From NCBI GenBank assembly GCA_900708905.1, contig CAADRB010000081.1, forward strand, positions 178,679 to 242,678: a stretch of 64,000 bases of DNA, read 5' to 3'. Shown here in pieces: positions 1 to 13,000 of the stretch. Positions within the stretch are counted from its first letter, which is position 1. Every line of letters starts with the position of its first letter. Source of the stretch: Hymenolepis diminuta (taxonomy: Eukaryota; Platyhelminthes; Cestoda; Cyclophyllidea; Hymenolepididae). Both the position numbers and the translations under genes were made by a program. The notes below the pieces were generated by a model, which was given only the letters and a program-made list of their open reading frames with translations, was not told where the DNA came from and searched no databases.

Positions 1-229
1 ACTTTATCTAGTACTTGTGATTTCCATTTCTCTTACCTAATCAATTGCAGTTTTCTTTGCTCCTTAAACGATAGAGTAAACAAGTGTTTTTGTACATTAA
101 TCAGGCTGTGATCTAAGCAAACGAAAATTTCTTCCGCTTACGATCCGGTGTAGTTGCAGATATCGCCGTCCTTTGTCCCCGCCCAAAATACAATTATGTT
201 TCTCTCGCAGTTCTCCTTGTTTCTCCTGC

Positions 230-950
230 AACTCTGAATACATTCACATTAAGAATTTCTATTTAAGTAATTATATTTTCATTAAAGACGAATAAAAGTA
301 CGCAATACTAGATGAGAAACTTGATCAGAGAGCCCTCCGGCATTCGAAAGTTTAGAAAATTAAAAAAACTTGGATCAAAATCAACTACAGCGGCTGGTAC
401 TTCTTCTCCAAGGCAATTGGCAATCACAAACATACAACACATGAAAGCTTGCGAAATCGTTAAGGCTTTCACGGGAAAGGAAGTATCAACTGCAAGGTAC
501 TTAAATTTGACACCCCACCTGCTTACACTTTGAGGATAACGCGACTGTAAAATTCATGAGAGTACATTCAGTAATTACATCAACATTAAAAATAGGAAGC
601 GGTATCGACTTACATTAATAAAGATTCTACACATCCCTCCAGGTCTTGGTAAAATATCCAATATGAGTTCAAATTTTTCTCTTTTATATTTATCGAAGAA
701 TAGTTGACCTGTAAGGGTATTTGCAAACTCTATTATTTTATCAAACTCTCCTTGCGCCTTCATGGCCAAGCAATTCATTTTCTTTATTTCTGAGCTGTTG
801 TATCAATTTTTCAAATGTAAACGCTTATGTCATCAATCAATCCAAGTACAAATCAAGGAACAGAATTTATTTACTATTAATTTAAATATGGTGTGACTAA
901 CAGATTACTTATTTTATATTTTTGAAAATGGAAAGAACGTTTGGTCTGCA
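230..950. repeat. Duplicated segment, unit 1 (with copy B)
   Basis: This segment matches 5580-6345 beyond the coding exons. Below the stop codons both units share an AATTATATTTTC(A/G)TTAAA-type run followed by (A/G)AATAAA and AATACTAGA. Above the start codons both share a (A/G)TGGTGTG-ACAGATT-type run near 892 and 6300. The gene was therefore duplicated as a DNA segment with its intron, not by retrocopying. Edges are approximate. Confidence 0.6.
308..763 (-). CDS. Unknown-family small protein, copy B (128 aa, 2 exons)
   Basis: Exon 1 is 614-763 (50 codons) and exon 2 is 308-544 (79 codons with TAG stop). They are joined over a 69-bp intron with GTAAGT donor and TTTTACAG acceptor, phase 0. 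I chose the ATG at 763 because it gives the same 50-codon first exon as copy A; an in-frame ATG at 778 would add five residues. Exon 2 has no ATG of its own. The protein shows an N-terminal helix-like stretch (EFDKIIEFANTLTGQLF), a strand-like LDILP motif, a second helix-like block (QAFMCCMFVI) and a conserved FDPSFF near the C-terminus. No signal peptide or membrane span is seen. By hand count it is about 74% identical to copy A in exon 1 and 54% in exon 2. Function unknown; I do not recognise the family. Confidence 0.75.
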
Positions 951-3900
951 TATTGTTACTGTCATATTGTACAAGCTTATACAAAGTACTTGCTGATCAT
1001 GCAATATTAATAAAATTTCTAATTAATAGAAATAATTTACAAGTTTTATTTGTGGGAAATCACCAATATAACCGAAATAGCAGATAATTTCAGAAGTTAA
1101 CAATCCCTGAACATGTAAGCAAGAAGGTCAGGGAGTAAATAGCCTATTTAATGATATATGAGTGTGATTATTTCCACGCTATCTAGAGATAGTTGATCAG
1201 TTGATTTAATTTCAAAGTTTGCCAAGTCACCTAGATACATTTGTGTATTTTTATAGCCATAGGCTGATAAGAAAAACTGACAACGAAACTTATCAACATG
1301 ATCTTCTGCTATCAGAAAATGGCAGTCAACAGTAGAAAATTTGTAATTTGGGTACGAACGTTTATTCTGGAGAGGCTGATTAGACCTTGAAATTTTCCCT
1401 CATTCACGGCTCAACTCTCATTACAAAAGATATGCCAACAAATTGGTGCTATTTCTGAAAATTTATTAATGTTATGCGTATATTTCGTTCAAAAGTAATT
1501 ATGGTCTGCGAAATTGTTTATGAAGGTCTGATTACTCCAAAATCACAGCCCATTTAATTTGACAATATTTAATTCTCTAAACCTGTTGCTTACTACTAAA
1601 TTTGATGTGAAATTAAAACATCACATGGCCAGAACAATTTCCCTCTTATATTTCTAGTAAAAATATGTTTTCTTTAGACTTTCACTGCGATTTCAAAATA
1701 TTTTAACTATCTTTGGTAATTTTAAACCTAAAAATATTTACAATGCTTCAATTCTCACTTTCAGCTCCTAATTGACGATTCCTAGAGCCAGACCCATCAA
1801 CAAAGTCCAATCTACAGAGACCGAGCTAGCCCTAACAGTCAGCTCCTTGAGGTAGTTTCTACTAAAAATATATGCTAAATCAGTGCCGACTACTAGTTCT
1901 AACATCTTATATTTACCTCATAGGAATTTGACTAAACAAAGCTTATAGCTGCAGGGTTGTTGCTTTATCTCGGGATAATCAGTTTCCACAATTTTTCTCC
2001 AGGTCGCTATCACTCTTATCAGAACACGGACGAGCATCGCTCCTCACAGATTGAGAGTAATTATAAATAACAACTATTATCAGTCTGTTTGTATCTCCAA
2101 ATCTCGACGATATGAAGGCTACTTGTATTCTTACATATAAAGCCTCCGTTTACTTAACGGTCTCGGGGTAAGTGCAGTTTGTCTTATCGCTCATTGTCTG
2201 AGTCAACTGTAATCTGGTGATCTCTATCGGGTAAATAGATCATAATTACAGAAACTGAAGTTCCTAGCACTGAGATATCGTCAAGGCAAATGTTTTACTA
2301 TTTTATAGTAAGGAAAGCTCTTACATGGAGGAGAATTATTTTATGCAACAGGATGTCAAGGAGTGTGGATTAATTGGGAGCAGTAAGTAAATTTCTGCTT
2401 CATTTGATCTACGGATTTAGAGGTTGTATTTAAACATTCCAGAGCCATTTTTATCAAGTATTTAGCGTTGCACGCAGTTAATTCTTCACAAACAAGAAAA
2501 ATTTGACCACTTGACTGAAAATTTCACTTCTTAAGTTGTGCGATGTCAGCTAGGGTAGTAATTTTTTCATCAGAAATTCATTTACTGATAAGGAGGCAAG
2601 TAAAAGTGGAGGAAAATAAACGCGATTGTTAATATTGGAGACCACTGCTCGATTGAAACACTCCGAACTTAGGTTTCATCTCGTAATATTAAAAAAATGA
2701 ATTCCAAAGTAAATTTTTACTTAAAAGCAACCATAAATTTGATAATTCTGAATCCAGAACAATTTTAACAAGTGTGCATTTCGGACAGGAGATTTTACTT
2801 TAACTGAGGAAAAGGAAAGAGACAAAGTTTCGGATTTCGGTGTGCAGACCGTGAATTTTACATATATATTTAATTATCAAGAATGCACTTTTAGAAAAAA
2901 AATTTATTTCGTGATATATTAGAGAGCTCTGTCAGAGCATATTTTTCAAGATAGGTGGCTGGAAGCTTCAAACTCTTATGATTGACAAAGAAAATACATA
3001 CTTAAATTAACCAAGTTTAAAAGGTTAAATGGAGGGATCGCTCCCATCTACAGAGCTAAAGAGTCATTAGTTGGTTAAAGATATTTAGCTTTCTTACTTC
3101 TGTCAAGGAGTAAATGAAAGTGTGCAAATTATTCAACATTTTTTCTCTGACGATATCAACGTTTTAATTTGTAATTTCTTCCCGCTTATAGTGGAAATGA
3201 CATTTAATTATTAAATTTTTTATCTAAAGTAAAGAATAACCTATATAAAGTTCTAACATATTTTAAAATCCTCTTTCCCTTTCCTCTCTGCGATTATTTT
3301 ATGCATATTTTTGGAACTTTTAACCAAAATAACATTAACTTCTTGCAGCAAATAGCCGAATGACCTTGAGAGGCGTGAATTAAGCATAATGGGACTCAAT
3401 TTGAAATTCACTTATTCCTCTTAGCATTTTCCATTTATTAAAAAACAGTGTAACTACCTTAAACTTAATTCTTAATCATTGACAATAGTTATTTTATAGG
3501 ACAAATCAAATTTATACTTCTTCTTATGGTACATGTTGGTGGTTCAGAGGTTAAACTTCTTGTCTTCGAAGTTCTCTTTATCAGTGTAATTTAATCATGG
3601 CCGTTGTCTATTTCGCTCTCTACGTTTGCCTCATAACCATCGATTCTTGACTTTTGACACGGTAAATGAAAGAATGGAGGTTAATTTAGGCATAAACGTG
3701 TCAGTTGACTTCTTTAAGTGGATAGTTGTATTCTTCATTCGACAAAAATTAAGGGGATAATATACTTTACCCATTTGATTAAGCTTGTAAAACAATTAAT
3801 CATTGTCAATTAATAAATACTGCCATCCGTCAGTTGAATGTTAACTGTTCGGACGTGGCAGTCTTTTCTTAAAATGATATTCAGATATAATACCACTAAC

Positions 3901-5579
3901 TAAAATCTAGCCGTATGATGTGATTAGAAATATTTATTTTTTCTTTATTATGTAAAATGGGCTCGATTTAAATTGCTTGTAATTATTGATAATTGTAACG
4001 TTATATCTATTAAAGTTTAGTAAATTACATAGAGGTGAGCTTACGGAACTTGACATGAATACCGATCTTTGTCCAATGACGGTTGATTCATCACTGTATT
4101 TATTTCGTGTATTGAAATAGTAGAAGTCTGGAGATTTTTACATTAAGATTCATTGTATTAGCAGCGATGCAAATCCTTGGAAAAATGTGATCTGTAACAC
4201 AAACAGTCATATTAATCTGTCCACACACGAAGCTAAGTGAATGCGTTTAACAAACACAGAAGTTCTGACTCCATTATTATCACTTTTGGTTTTCATTTCA
4301 CTGGCACTCATCATCACTATCTCACCTTCTATAAGACTTCTTGATCATTTCCACTATCTTGCCCATCAAAAGCAGCTTCCGAGACAACATGAGGTGAAAA
4401 ATCTTTGCTGCAAAATCTACTGCAAAGTGATATAAAGAATTCCTATTAACAATCCCATCAGATATAACACTCAATTGCCCCTCTATTATCCTACAATTGC
4501 TCAGATCCCAGTAAGACGGAGCAAGAAGACGTGTGGCCAAACAACGACCCTTCTATTAAGAAAATGACTTCACACACGTAGGATAGAATATTTGACAACT
4601 GACTGACTGCCTAGTTAGCCGACGATTGCAACGATGAGTTCTTCATTGGTAGTCTCACATGTCCAGATGCGAACACAGAGATCCAATGATTGTCAGTGAT
4701 GTGTATGGAGATGAAGCATGTGAGTTTCTTTCAACTATACCGAGCATGTTCAAATGGGCTTTATAATGAGCAGCAAATCTTCAATAGAAGTCTAGCTTCA
4801 CAAATATCCCGATAACTTTCACTAAGCAATAAAAATTAAACAAATTAATCCATCAGAATTCCCTAAAGCTCAAGATTATTTCGTTTTTAAACAATGTTTA
4901 CGCTTATTTAAAGTCTTCATTTCATACTCCTTACATCCACTTATCTTACTATTAAATAACTTCTTCTAAGCTTAGCTGGCATTGACGATAATAGTTCTCT
5001 GCTATAGCTCAACTCTTTCATCCGACAATAACCATCCGGGTGTCCTTTTAAATGAATTCAATTATAACATAGTCTCGAAGTGTCTCACTTAACCGTAATT
5101 GACGTTCAAAAAATGAAGGTTATAACTCTAATCCAATTAGTCCAATTTTTTCTCAATTGACTCCTTAGGTAGCAAAATTCCCAAGCAATTTTGTAAGTCA
5201 ATCAACTCACGTAATAAGCGAGCAAGAAATTGCTGTGATCCCCTACTTCCTGTCTGAAGAAAATTTGCACTTTAAAGAGGACTAAAAAAGAACAGACAAT
5301 CAACTATGCGCTACGATGAAGTATAACTTAACATATCCATAGTGATCTCTTGAATCGATAAACCATTTCTTTAATCGACATTGTTTAAAATATAGGGCTC
5401 GAAATATGTGTTAAATATGTCCTTGAGATACGGCATAGGATCCAAAAATACGCGTCTATCATTACAGCCACCAAATAGAAACATCAAAGTCTCTAGTGTA
5501 AACGAAGTTTGCGACTATTAACCATTTGGCTTTGGGATTAACTTAATCATGCAGTGCTATTTAGGAAAATGCAGCATAA
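951..5579. other. Gene-free AT-rich DNA between copies B and A
   Basis: No open frame here shows protein-like composition or splice-site support. Open frames on both strands near 4241-4540 are short, mutually antisense and lack recognisable motifs. I see no transposon protein. Mid-length AT runs are frequent. Confidence 0.5.
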
Positions 5580-6345
5580 ATAGCTTTCCTTTGACATTCT
5601 CACTAAGAAATTCCATTTGAATAATTATATTTTCGTTAAAAATGAATAAAGATATGTAATACTAGACAAAAAACGTGCCCACAGAGTGTCCAGGCAGTCG
5701 AAGATTTAGAAGATAAAAGAAACTGGGATCAAATTCGACTACAGCGGATGGTAATTCTTCTTCAAGACGCTTGGTAATCACAAACATACAACACATGAAA
5801 GCTTGCAGGATTGTTGAGACTTCGACAGGGAAGACAGCGTCGACAACTTGGCGTCCAAAAGTTACTATCCAACCGGGCTTTATCTCTGGATACGAGGACT
5901 GCAAGATATATTAAAGAATATTTAATAGCCAAATTCATGAAAATAAAAGTGCAATTGTCTTACACTAAAGAAGATCTTGCAGGTACCCCCAGGTATAGGG
6001 AGGATGTCCAATGTGAGTTCAAACGGAGATCTGGTATACTTATCGATAAATAGTTGGCCTGTGAGGGTGTTTGCAAATTCAATAATTTTATCGAATTCGT
6101 CTTGTGGTGTCATAGTCAAACAAATAATAATAATTTGATTAATACAATGAGAGTTCGTGAATTTTCAGATTCACTTTAAATTAATTTTACAAATTTAATA
6201 ACTCACTTAGTCAAAAATAAATAAATAAATCACGCAAACCCAATATAAATCAAATATTGAAATTGGTTTTATAATTATTTAATATTGACTATAATACGAA
6301 TGGTGTGCATAACAGATTCCTCGTATTAATATTTCTGAGAATCAA
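5580..6345. repeat. Duplicated segment, unit 2 (with copy A)
   Basis: Partner of the segment at 230-950. It carries copy A in the same orientation with homologous 5' and 3' flanks, so the two genes form a direct tandem duplication about 5.3 kb apart. Edges are approximate. Confidence 0.6.
5662..6113 (-). CDS. Unknown-family small protein, copy A (128 aa, 2 exons)
   Basis: Exon 1 is 5964-6113 (50 codons) and exon 2 is 5662-5898 (79 codons with TAG stop). The 65-bp intron has a GTAAGA donor and a CTTGCAG acceptor, phase 0. The ATG at 6113 is the first in frame; the upstream TTG at 6119 is not a plausible eukaryotic start. The predicted protein begins with a helix-like block (DEFDKIIEFANTLTG), then LDILPIPGG, a GWIVTFG strand-like block, a second helix-like block (LQAFMCCMFVITKRL) and FDPSFF. 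No signal peptide is seen and it looks soluble and intracellular. Gene structure, exon lengths and motifs match copy B and, more loosely, copy C at 54 kb. No known family is recognised. Intact frames in both tandem copies argue that both are or recently were functional. Confidence 0.8.
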
Positions 6346-7336
6346 TGTATGAAATAACAAATATCTTAAATATTTATCTAAAAGTTTGTAAATTAAAGAA
6401 ATATTACATGTATATATGATTGTATTGTTTATTATATTATTGTCTTAATTTGCAATTCATACCAGATATTGTTTATCTATGCGATTACTTCATCATCTGA
6501 TTAAATAATATTGATAAATTAAATTAATTAATTAATAAAATTAAAATAAATTAACATTATTAATTTCTGAAAAAATTTCATTTAAAGACATTTATCGAAG
6601 GAAAAACTATCAGAATAAGGGATCAGCAGAAAAGTCCAGTAGTTCTCAGAGTAAGGAGTTAAGAATAAGAAAGTAAATAAGTAAGAGGCATAAAGAGTCC
6701 GACCTTGTTTGATTTCAGGAAGCGCTGAGTTATTTATGATCTCCTGAGGAGTATACCTCACCAAATACTGTCCTGATCTTCCAATTTAATGATTTAATTA
6801 CCAAATTATTGATTGAGACCTCATCTATGATATTCAGTACTGGTAAACCGATTAACTGAATTCCATGGTTTCGATTCGTTTGGATTTCCATACAGCAAAA
6901 GACAACCGTACGAAATGATGAGAAACTTTTTTGAACATAACGTTGATCTCTAGATCAACCAAAAGTCAATGAAATAAATTAACATAAATACTAACAATAA
7001 ATAAAGCATAGCAAAACAACGATAGAACTAAATTTAGTAGGTTTTTGCGATCTATAAGACCCATATCCAAGCAAGAAGAAGGAAAAAACAGGAGTCCTAG
7101 TCGTTATAGCGAGAACTTATTACAATTCGGTTCGAACAATCTGCAGTAGGTTGTGTTTCATGTTAGTTCATATAAATAAAATTAGGATTGCTTGTCCTTT
7201 CAATAATAATAGGAAGAAAATATGAATAAATAATTATTTCATCAGGAGAAATATTTAGTAGTTTTTCAAAATTATATGTTCACCTTGACAATACTCTTTG
7301 CTACTTCAACAAGCAAGTGGAGAGAAGGTAATTGAA
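6346..7336. other. AT-rich spacer
   Basis: Very AT-rich, with TTAAT/AATTAA runs around 6490-6560. I see nothing assignable. The minus-strand open frame at 6582-6764 has no coding signature. Confidence 0.4.
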
Positions 7337-7746
7337 TTATACCTTTTTCTGATTGGAAACCGGCATCCATATGTTATTCTCAGTAATTCATCAGTTTATG
7401 CTCCATGTCTACAATTTTGTTAAAACACAAAATCAAATCCGAGATAGCCATGAACGACGATGCATCTTCATACGGAATTTTTTGAGACATTAAATTGTCA
7501 CCAAGCCAGAATACTTTTCCCTCTAATTTCCTTAAAATGTTTCGCACTTCTTCCAGATTTCCAATGTAATTTTAGAGGTCATAAGGATGCATTAAAAACT
7601 CATTGTAATATTCTTTAATGTCGTATAAAACATTATAATTTTAAGTCGGGTTGAACAGTTTAGTCAGGTATTACTCAACAGTATTTCAATGCAAGGCGAA
7701 TATTAGAAACGGCTGGGTTCAGCTTTGGGAAACATCGCTTAGGGCG
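7337..7746 (-). pseudogene. Decayed protein-like tract, unidentified
   Basis: The minus strand holds a 63-codon open stretch at 7383-7571 with protein-like composition (for example LEGKVFWLGDNLMSQKIPYE and SDLILCFNKIVDMEHKL). On its 5' side, after one TAA, the same frame continues with YYNEFLMHPYDL. On its 3' side a frameshift leads into NNIWMPVSNQKK followed by a possible GT donor. Further upstream another frame reads RPKRCFPKLNPAVSNIRLAL. The stops and frameshifts suggest an old gene copy or transposon fragment. I do not recognise the family. Part of it could also be a real exon set of an undetected gene. Confidence 0.4.
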
Positions 7747-8135
7747 ACCTATTTGACTAAAAACATTTTAGTCAGTATTAAAATCATGGTTTTGACTGTG
7801 ACAATAAAGATAATCACAGTCACATAATCTACTCCTCCCTCAAAGCTCTCCACATGCCCATTACTCACGGAACCTAGAGATCAGGTCAGCAGGTTTGGAA
7901 CCTAGAGTCAACGGAGTGTACCTAATAAGAAAAAATTGAGTATCCGTAACACCTCCCTTATCAGGGTTGAGATTAATACAAAAATATTAATTGTTTGTAT
8001 AAATTGTCATCTAAAATTAAGTTGAAGTATTCTAGAAGACTTAATGGAATAAATTTAATGCAGATATTGCCTTAAAAATGCGTTCATTTAGCTATAAATT
8101 GTGGATCCATTTGAACTACACCAAGTGACATTTCC

Positions 8136-8708
8136 ATGCTAAAGCATGTAGTGTATAACGCTTGTATTATGTTTGAATACGCCGATTTGAAATCAAAAGC
8201 ACAACAAGACGAATTATCCCCTATTGTGGCGACGCATGGAAATGTCGTGAACGGTAGAGAGGTAGTATCATATAGTAGAGCACAATATTTAAAGAAACAT
8301 AGTGAATCCTTTTGACTTAATTAGTTGAAAGCATGTAAATTCCCCCGGATTCAAACGAAACTTCAAGACAGATAATATTTTCATGTCACTAAAAATGGAA
8401 CTGTTTATGAGATTAGGGGTTATTTATATCGTAAAGACTACTTAATTGATAAAGATTTATTCAATAAGATTTACAATTTCTAATTGAAAAATATTAAAGA
8501 TTTAAGAGCTTGTAGCAAAATAGACCAATCCTTCCTATTAACAGAATTATTGAAGGTGGGAAAATACAATAGATCAAATCAGCCATGAATTAGATCAAAC
8601 GGAAATATTTCAGTCTTATTATTCAAATAGAGGGAGCTTTGTCATGTAATGGAAAATTCTATCTCATCCTGGCAGGTTCTAATTCAAAGTGCCCTGAAAT
8701 CGATTTAA
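8136..8708 (+). pseudogene. Decayed coding tract, single frame with stops
   Basis: It opens with an intact ATG-started 59-codon frame at 8136-8315 (including EYADLKSKAQQDELSPIVAT and NGREVVSYSRAQYLKKH). The same frame then runs on to about 8708 through several stop codons but no frameshift. It reads HVTKNGTVYEIRGYLYRKDY near 8382-8441, then LKNIKDLRACSKIDQSFLLT. The composition is strikingly protein-like for non-coding DNA. It may be a decayed mobile-element or host gene. The 59-residue part could be a live small ORF. The family is not recognised. Confidence 0.4.
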
Positions 8709-9922
8709 ATTGTTTGCACATTGAACGGTCTAAGCAAAATCTTCACCATTCATGGATTACAAAAAGGAATCTTTTCCAAGAATGGCGACAGATTCTTATC
8801 TCAAATCGCATACTTTAGTTTCATCAACTCCTATACTCACTCTCTATGTACATTTTATTGATGTTTTCAACCACTTCCATTTGAATTTTCATGGGCTATA
8901 GCATTTGAGGCAGTGGTTAATGTGCTCCACTACAAAAATGTTAAGTTGAATTCAAACACAACAAATCATACGATACCCAATTGTAACGAAACATCGAGGT
9001 TTCATTTCTAAACGTTTATTAGTAATTAACACAACTTTTTCTAAGATGCGATCTAATCATGACATATCCCCTTTGAAGTCTTGCAAGTTCTTTGTTCCAA
9101 TAATCTAAATATTAAAAGAAATACATAAGATCCTACTTCACTGAGATCGATCCCCTTACTAATGGCTTCCTATAAATAAAGATGAAATTAGAGCCTAATG
9201 CAAAGTAGTAACGATTATGGAGGCGGAAGAAAGAGTTGCGGACTACAAATCGATTGTTTCAGAAGTAGGCGTTTTGAAAATATATCCCTCAATAAATGCA
9301 TTACGCTATGAATAACGCACGGACATTTAGGATTAAAGAATACATTCTATTGGATGGTTCTTAAAAATTTCAAAATATTCTTAAAAAAAACTTAAAAACA
9401 AAAACAGACTCCGTCCTTTTAAATAAATTGTTTAATTAGCATCCCAAACAATAAATTATGATCGAGAGAAGATGCGATTGAACAGCTCTCTGATTCCTTT
9501 TTTATGATCTCAACTTCCCATTATTTAGGGATCTTCAACCGAACTTTTATTTGAATTATGTGCACCTGAGTTATTTGACTTTCTTATTAATGGTCATTCT
9601 TTTTCTTCGCCAATTTAATAGATGCATGCAACCGAGCAAATTTTAACTGAAGAATTGGAAATAGCAACCTCATCAGCATGTGCAGAAGTACTCATCAACA
9701 CGCAGATCGACATGTCTGCACAGCGGGTTACCAAGACCTGAGATATATTCAATGACAATCCCATGCTGCTAGAGAAAAAAGTGGTCATTGTGGCAACGGT
9801 TGCTTTCTCTCACACTCGTTTCATTAATTTTCTTCTTGATTCATCTCTCGTTCGATCTTTTCTTGACGTCTATATTCTTTCATTATACCTTATATTGCCT
9901 ATAAGATTTCCTATAATAAATC
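8709..9922. other. Spacer downstream of the cathepsin A gene
   Basis: No coding or repeat signal could be assigned. The plus-strand frame at 9763-10014 is hydrophobic and AT-driven, and runs antisense to the cathepsin A 3' flank. Confidence 0.4.
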
Positions 9923-9928
9923 TTTATT
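9923..9928 (-). terminator. Candidate poly(A) signal of cathepsin A gene
   Basis: AATAAA on the minus strand, about 140 bp beyond the stop codon at 10070. It is the canonical hexamer found downstream of the gene at a plausible 3' UTR length. Confidence 0.45.
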
Positions 9929-10069
9929 TAGAGCAAGATTCCTCCATTATACCCAAACATCAAATATCTCAAATGCATCAAAAAGAACGGGGCTCTATGA
10001 CACGAATGCAATGATAATTATGACAAAGACCAAATCAGTAAGGTGTCATCAATGCCGAGAGGGAGGAAG

Positions 10070-13000
10070 TTAGAAACCGAGACAATTCCAAAGGAAATTG
10101 CGGTAAAGTGTGTAGGCAGGAAGTGGTTTATCCTTGGGCACCATGTGTCCTGCACCACGAACTGTTGAGAAGGTCAAAGTTGTGTTGGAAGTTGGTTCGT
10201 GGAAGGTCTTTGTGTAACCACCAATCTGTCGAGTGCCATCAGTTGCATTGAAGAACCAAGGATGGCGAGGAATTGTTAACTGCAATGTGAAATTATATTC
10301 ATATAAGTCAGTGGACCTTGAAGTGCCAGTACATTTGCAATAGCTTCAGAGTATGTCCCAGAAATTCCTCTTCTGTTAATGAATCTCTGCTTTTAACAAT
10401 GGCAAACAGACCTCTTAAGATATAACCCTCCCCGTTTACTTTTACAGAACAAGCGTATTCAAACAAATTGGCCGCTACACAATCAGTACAAAAATTAACA
10501 AAGAAGCAAATGACTTTCGTCAATCATATTTTAGCTTATGCAAAAATTGATAATAATTAGAAACATTTTGTGGAAAAAAGAAAATCTCTCTATCTGACTT
10601 ACTGGGAATCCTAAGTCATTGACGAACCATTCATCGCCAATAGCATTACAAGCCATGTCAACATCACCGTTGAAAATATGCGTGCGAACCTGGAAAAACC
10701 CAAGGAAGTGTTTAAAAAATATAGAAATGAAATTTCACAAGGTTACGTTTACGAAACAGCATTAAATTGAAACAACTTATAAATATCACATACTTTTTGC
10801 TCCACCAATGATTTATACTGTTTGCTGAGATCCATGTAGACGCGTATGTAGTTCTTGTAGACATCTTCACTACAAGTGGCCCAGTCCTGAACGCTATCAG
10901 GAATATGCATTGCTGAACGGAAAGCGACTTGATTGATGAACTCAATTTGCATTGTATCGTCAGAGCAGTCTAGTACCATGCGACTAAAAAGAACGTTTAA
11001 GATGCAAGTTCTGTACAACCGAAATACGTTATTGAAATGTCATTCAAAGATAATAGTTATTATTAACTCCCAATCCATTCGGGAAAGCGTTTTTCAACAC
11101 CTGCCTTGGAAAGAGGAGTAGCGTCACGAAATTCCCTTGATGAAAAACTAAAATCCAACCATCCCATTTGTTTATTCAGTTGACAAAAGCGGCTATAGGA
11201 TATCTGAATAAACATAGTGCAATTACTGCATTCTTTTCCCATCACGTAGCGAAAGCTCAGATGTAGGATATCGATCACTGACTTTCATTTACCTTCAATT
11301 AGCGATAACTCAGAGAAATCTCTCTCACGTTCTTCCTCCTCTTTTCTCTTCTGTATTCTGATTGCTGTTATACGATATAATTTCGTCTACTCGTAAATCA
11401 TAACATTACGATTTGGGAAAGCTGGTGATCTGTTGCTAGTCTTAGCAGTAGCCACCACAAAACTAGATTATAGTCCTACAATGTAGTTATTGCTTCTTGT
11501 GTCAATAGTACCAAGTCAAATAAAGGTCAAATTAAAAGACAAAGCATAATTTACAAGTGTAAACTCACCCCTCAACTGACGGGAGCTCATACTTTGGCAG
11601 ATCTCTGAACCAACTTCCCTTAGCAACTCGATCGCGAGCCATTGGTTTGGTTCGTGGTCTTTGAACTGGTTTTGATGGATGGACGCTGAATCCAAAATGC
11701 AAAAATTCGAAAGTTAATAGTGCCATATCTACCCCTATTATACTACGTTATCAAGATAAACCACCTTTGAGTCAATCTATGAAATGGGTTACTGATTCCT
11801 TCCAAAACACTTTTCCATGAAAAAACATTCTTTTGATTAGGGATCTCTCGAGCCAATTTAACAGTACCGCGGTTTGGAACTCCTCCATCACAGGGACCAT
11901 AGAGATTGTAAACATTCAGACCATACGAGATGATACTGTTAGCTTGTTGAATCTAAATGTGAAAAAATGAAGATAATTAAATCGATGGATCACTCACGGC
12001 ATTTTGACAGAGAGGATCCTTGTTCAGAGTGAACATGCAACGACCGGTAAGAGTACCACCGCAACAGTAATTTACGAGATCGGCCCAAAGACTAAAACAT
12101 TATCATTAGTCTTGTAGAATATATTTTACCTTGAATCGATGAGAGAATGATAATAAGCAAAGTAGAGGAGAGAATTGTCGTTCATAGTGTAGCTAGTAAG
12201 TCCGTTGTCAATCGCAATGCCCTAAGGAGAAACAAAAACGTTACCGTTTAAGCACTTTTCAATGTGTTAACACAAGGAAAATTCTTATATTTACTGCTAA
12301 TATATGCTTCGTAAGCGTTTAACTGACTGAAGGAAAGTCTCGTAAAACTCTTCCACATTGCTGCAAGGCTAGGATGCTTAATTTCCGTCGCCATGATATT
12401 GCTAGACGACAGTTGACAGAGGCAGTGTAGTTACTTCAAGTCATTTCATTAGTTCAACAACACATGAATAGAAGTCGGCTCCAGATCATCGATGTCCCGA
12501 ATAATTGTCAAGCATAAGCGGCTTGCGTTCATATATCGATAAGTATGATGGACGAATTGGTGACAACTTGCAGGTATCTGTATTGTATCTGACTCATAGG
12601 CTGGCTCAGTTCCTCTGTGGTGACCACCTTCTGACTCATACCATTTGCCCTAGGTGGCAATGAACAAAGAACACGAAATCAATCCACCACCTTATCGTTA
12701 CCCGTTTTGCAAGTTTTTTAAAATCCGATTTGTCTGCTCTCAGTATTGACGCCTCCGTCTTTCCTCTCAACTCCTCTCTCTTCCTTTTCCTTCTCATTCA
12801 TTTCCCTATACTCTACGTAACTCTTGGTCTTCTTACTCAAAATAGGGTGTTGTCAGATGAGGAGATATCTAGTCTAATTAGGTGGAGCTATTATAGCAGC
12901 CTTACTTGAGATCAGAGCTATTTTAAATCGTTCATCCTCTGAAAAACATCAACTCTACGACTTAGAGCTTTGTTTATCGGCTTCCTGGCAGAGAGGGCTT

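Noticed and set aside
312..533. 73-codon plus-strand frame
   Set aside because: Antisense shadow of exon 2 of copy B on the minus strand.
5811..6053. 80-codon plus-strand frame
   Set aside because: Antisense shadow across copy A and its intron.
7125..7145. GGTTCGAAC words as tRNA B boxes (also near 15110 and 20032)
   Set aside because: No A box, acceptor stem or cloverleaf could be built at any of them. No tRNA gene is supported.
11063..11278. Minus-strand frame between cathepsin A exons 8 and 9
   Set aside because: The gene closes in frame without it, and exon 8 splices cleanly to exon 9. It is intronic.
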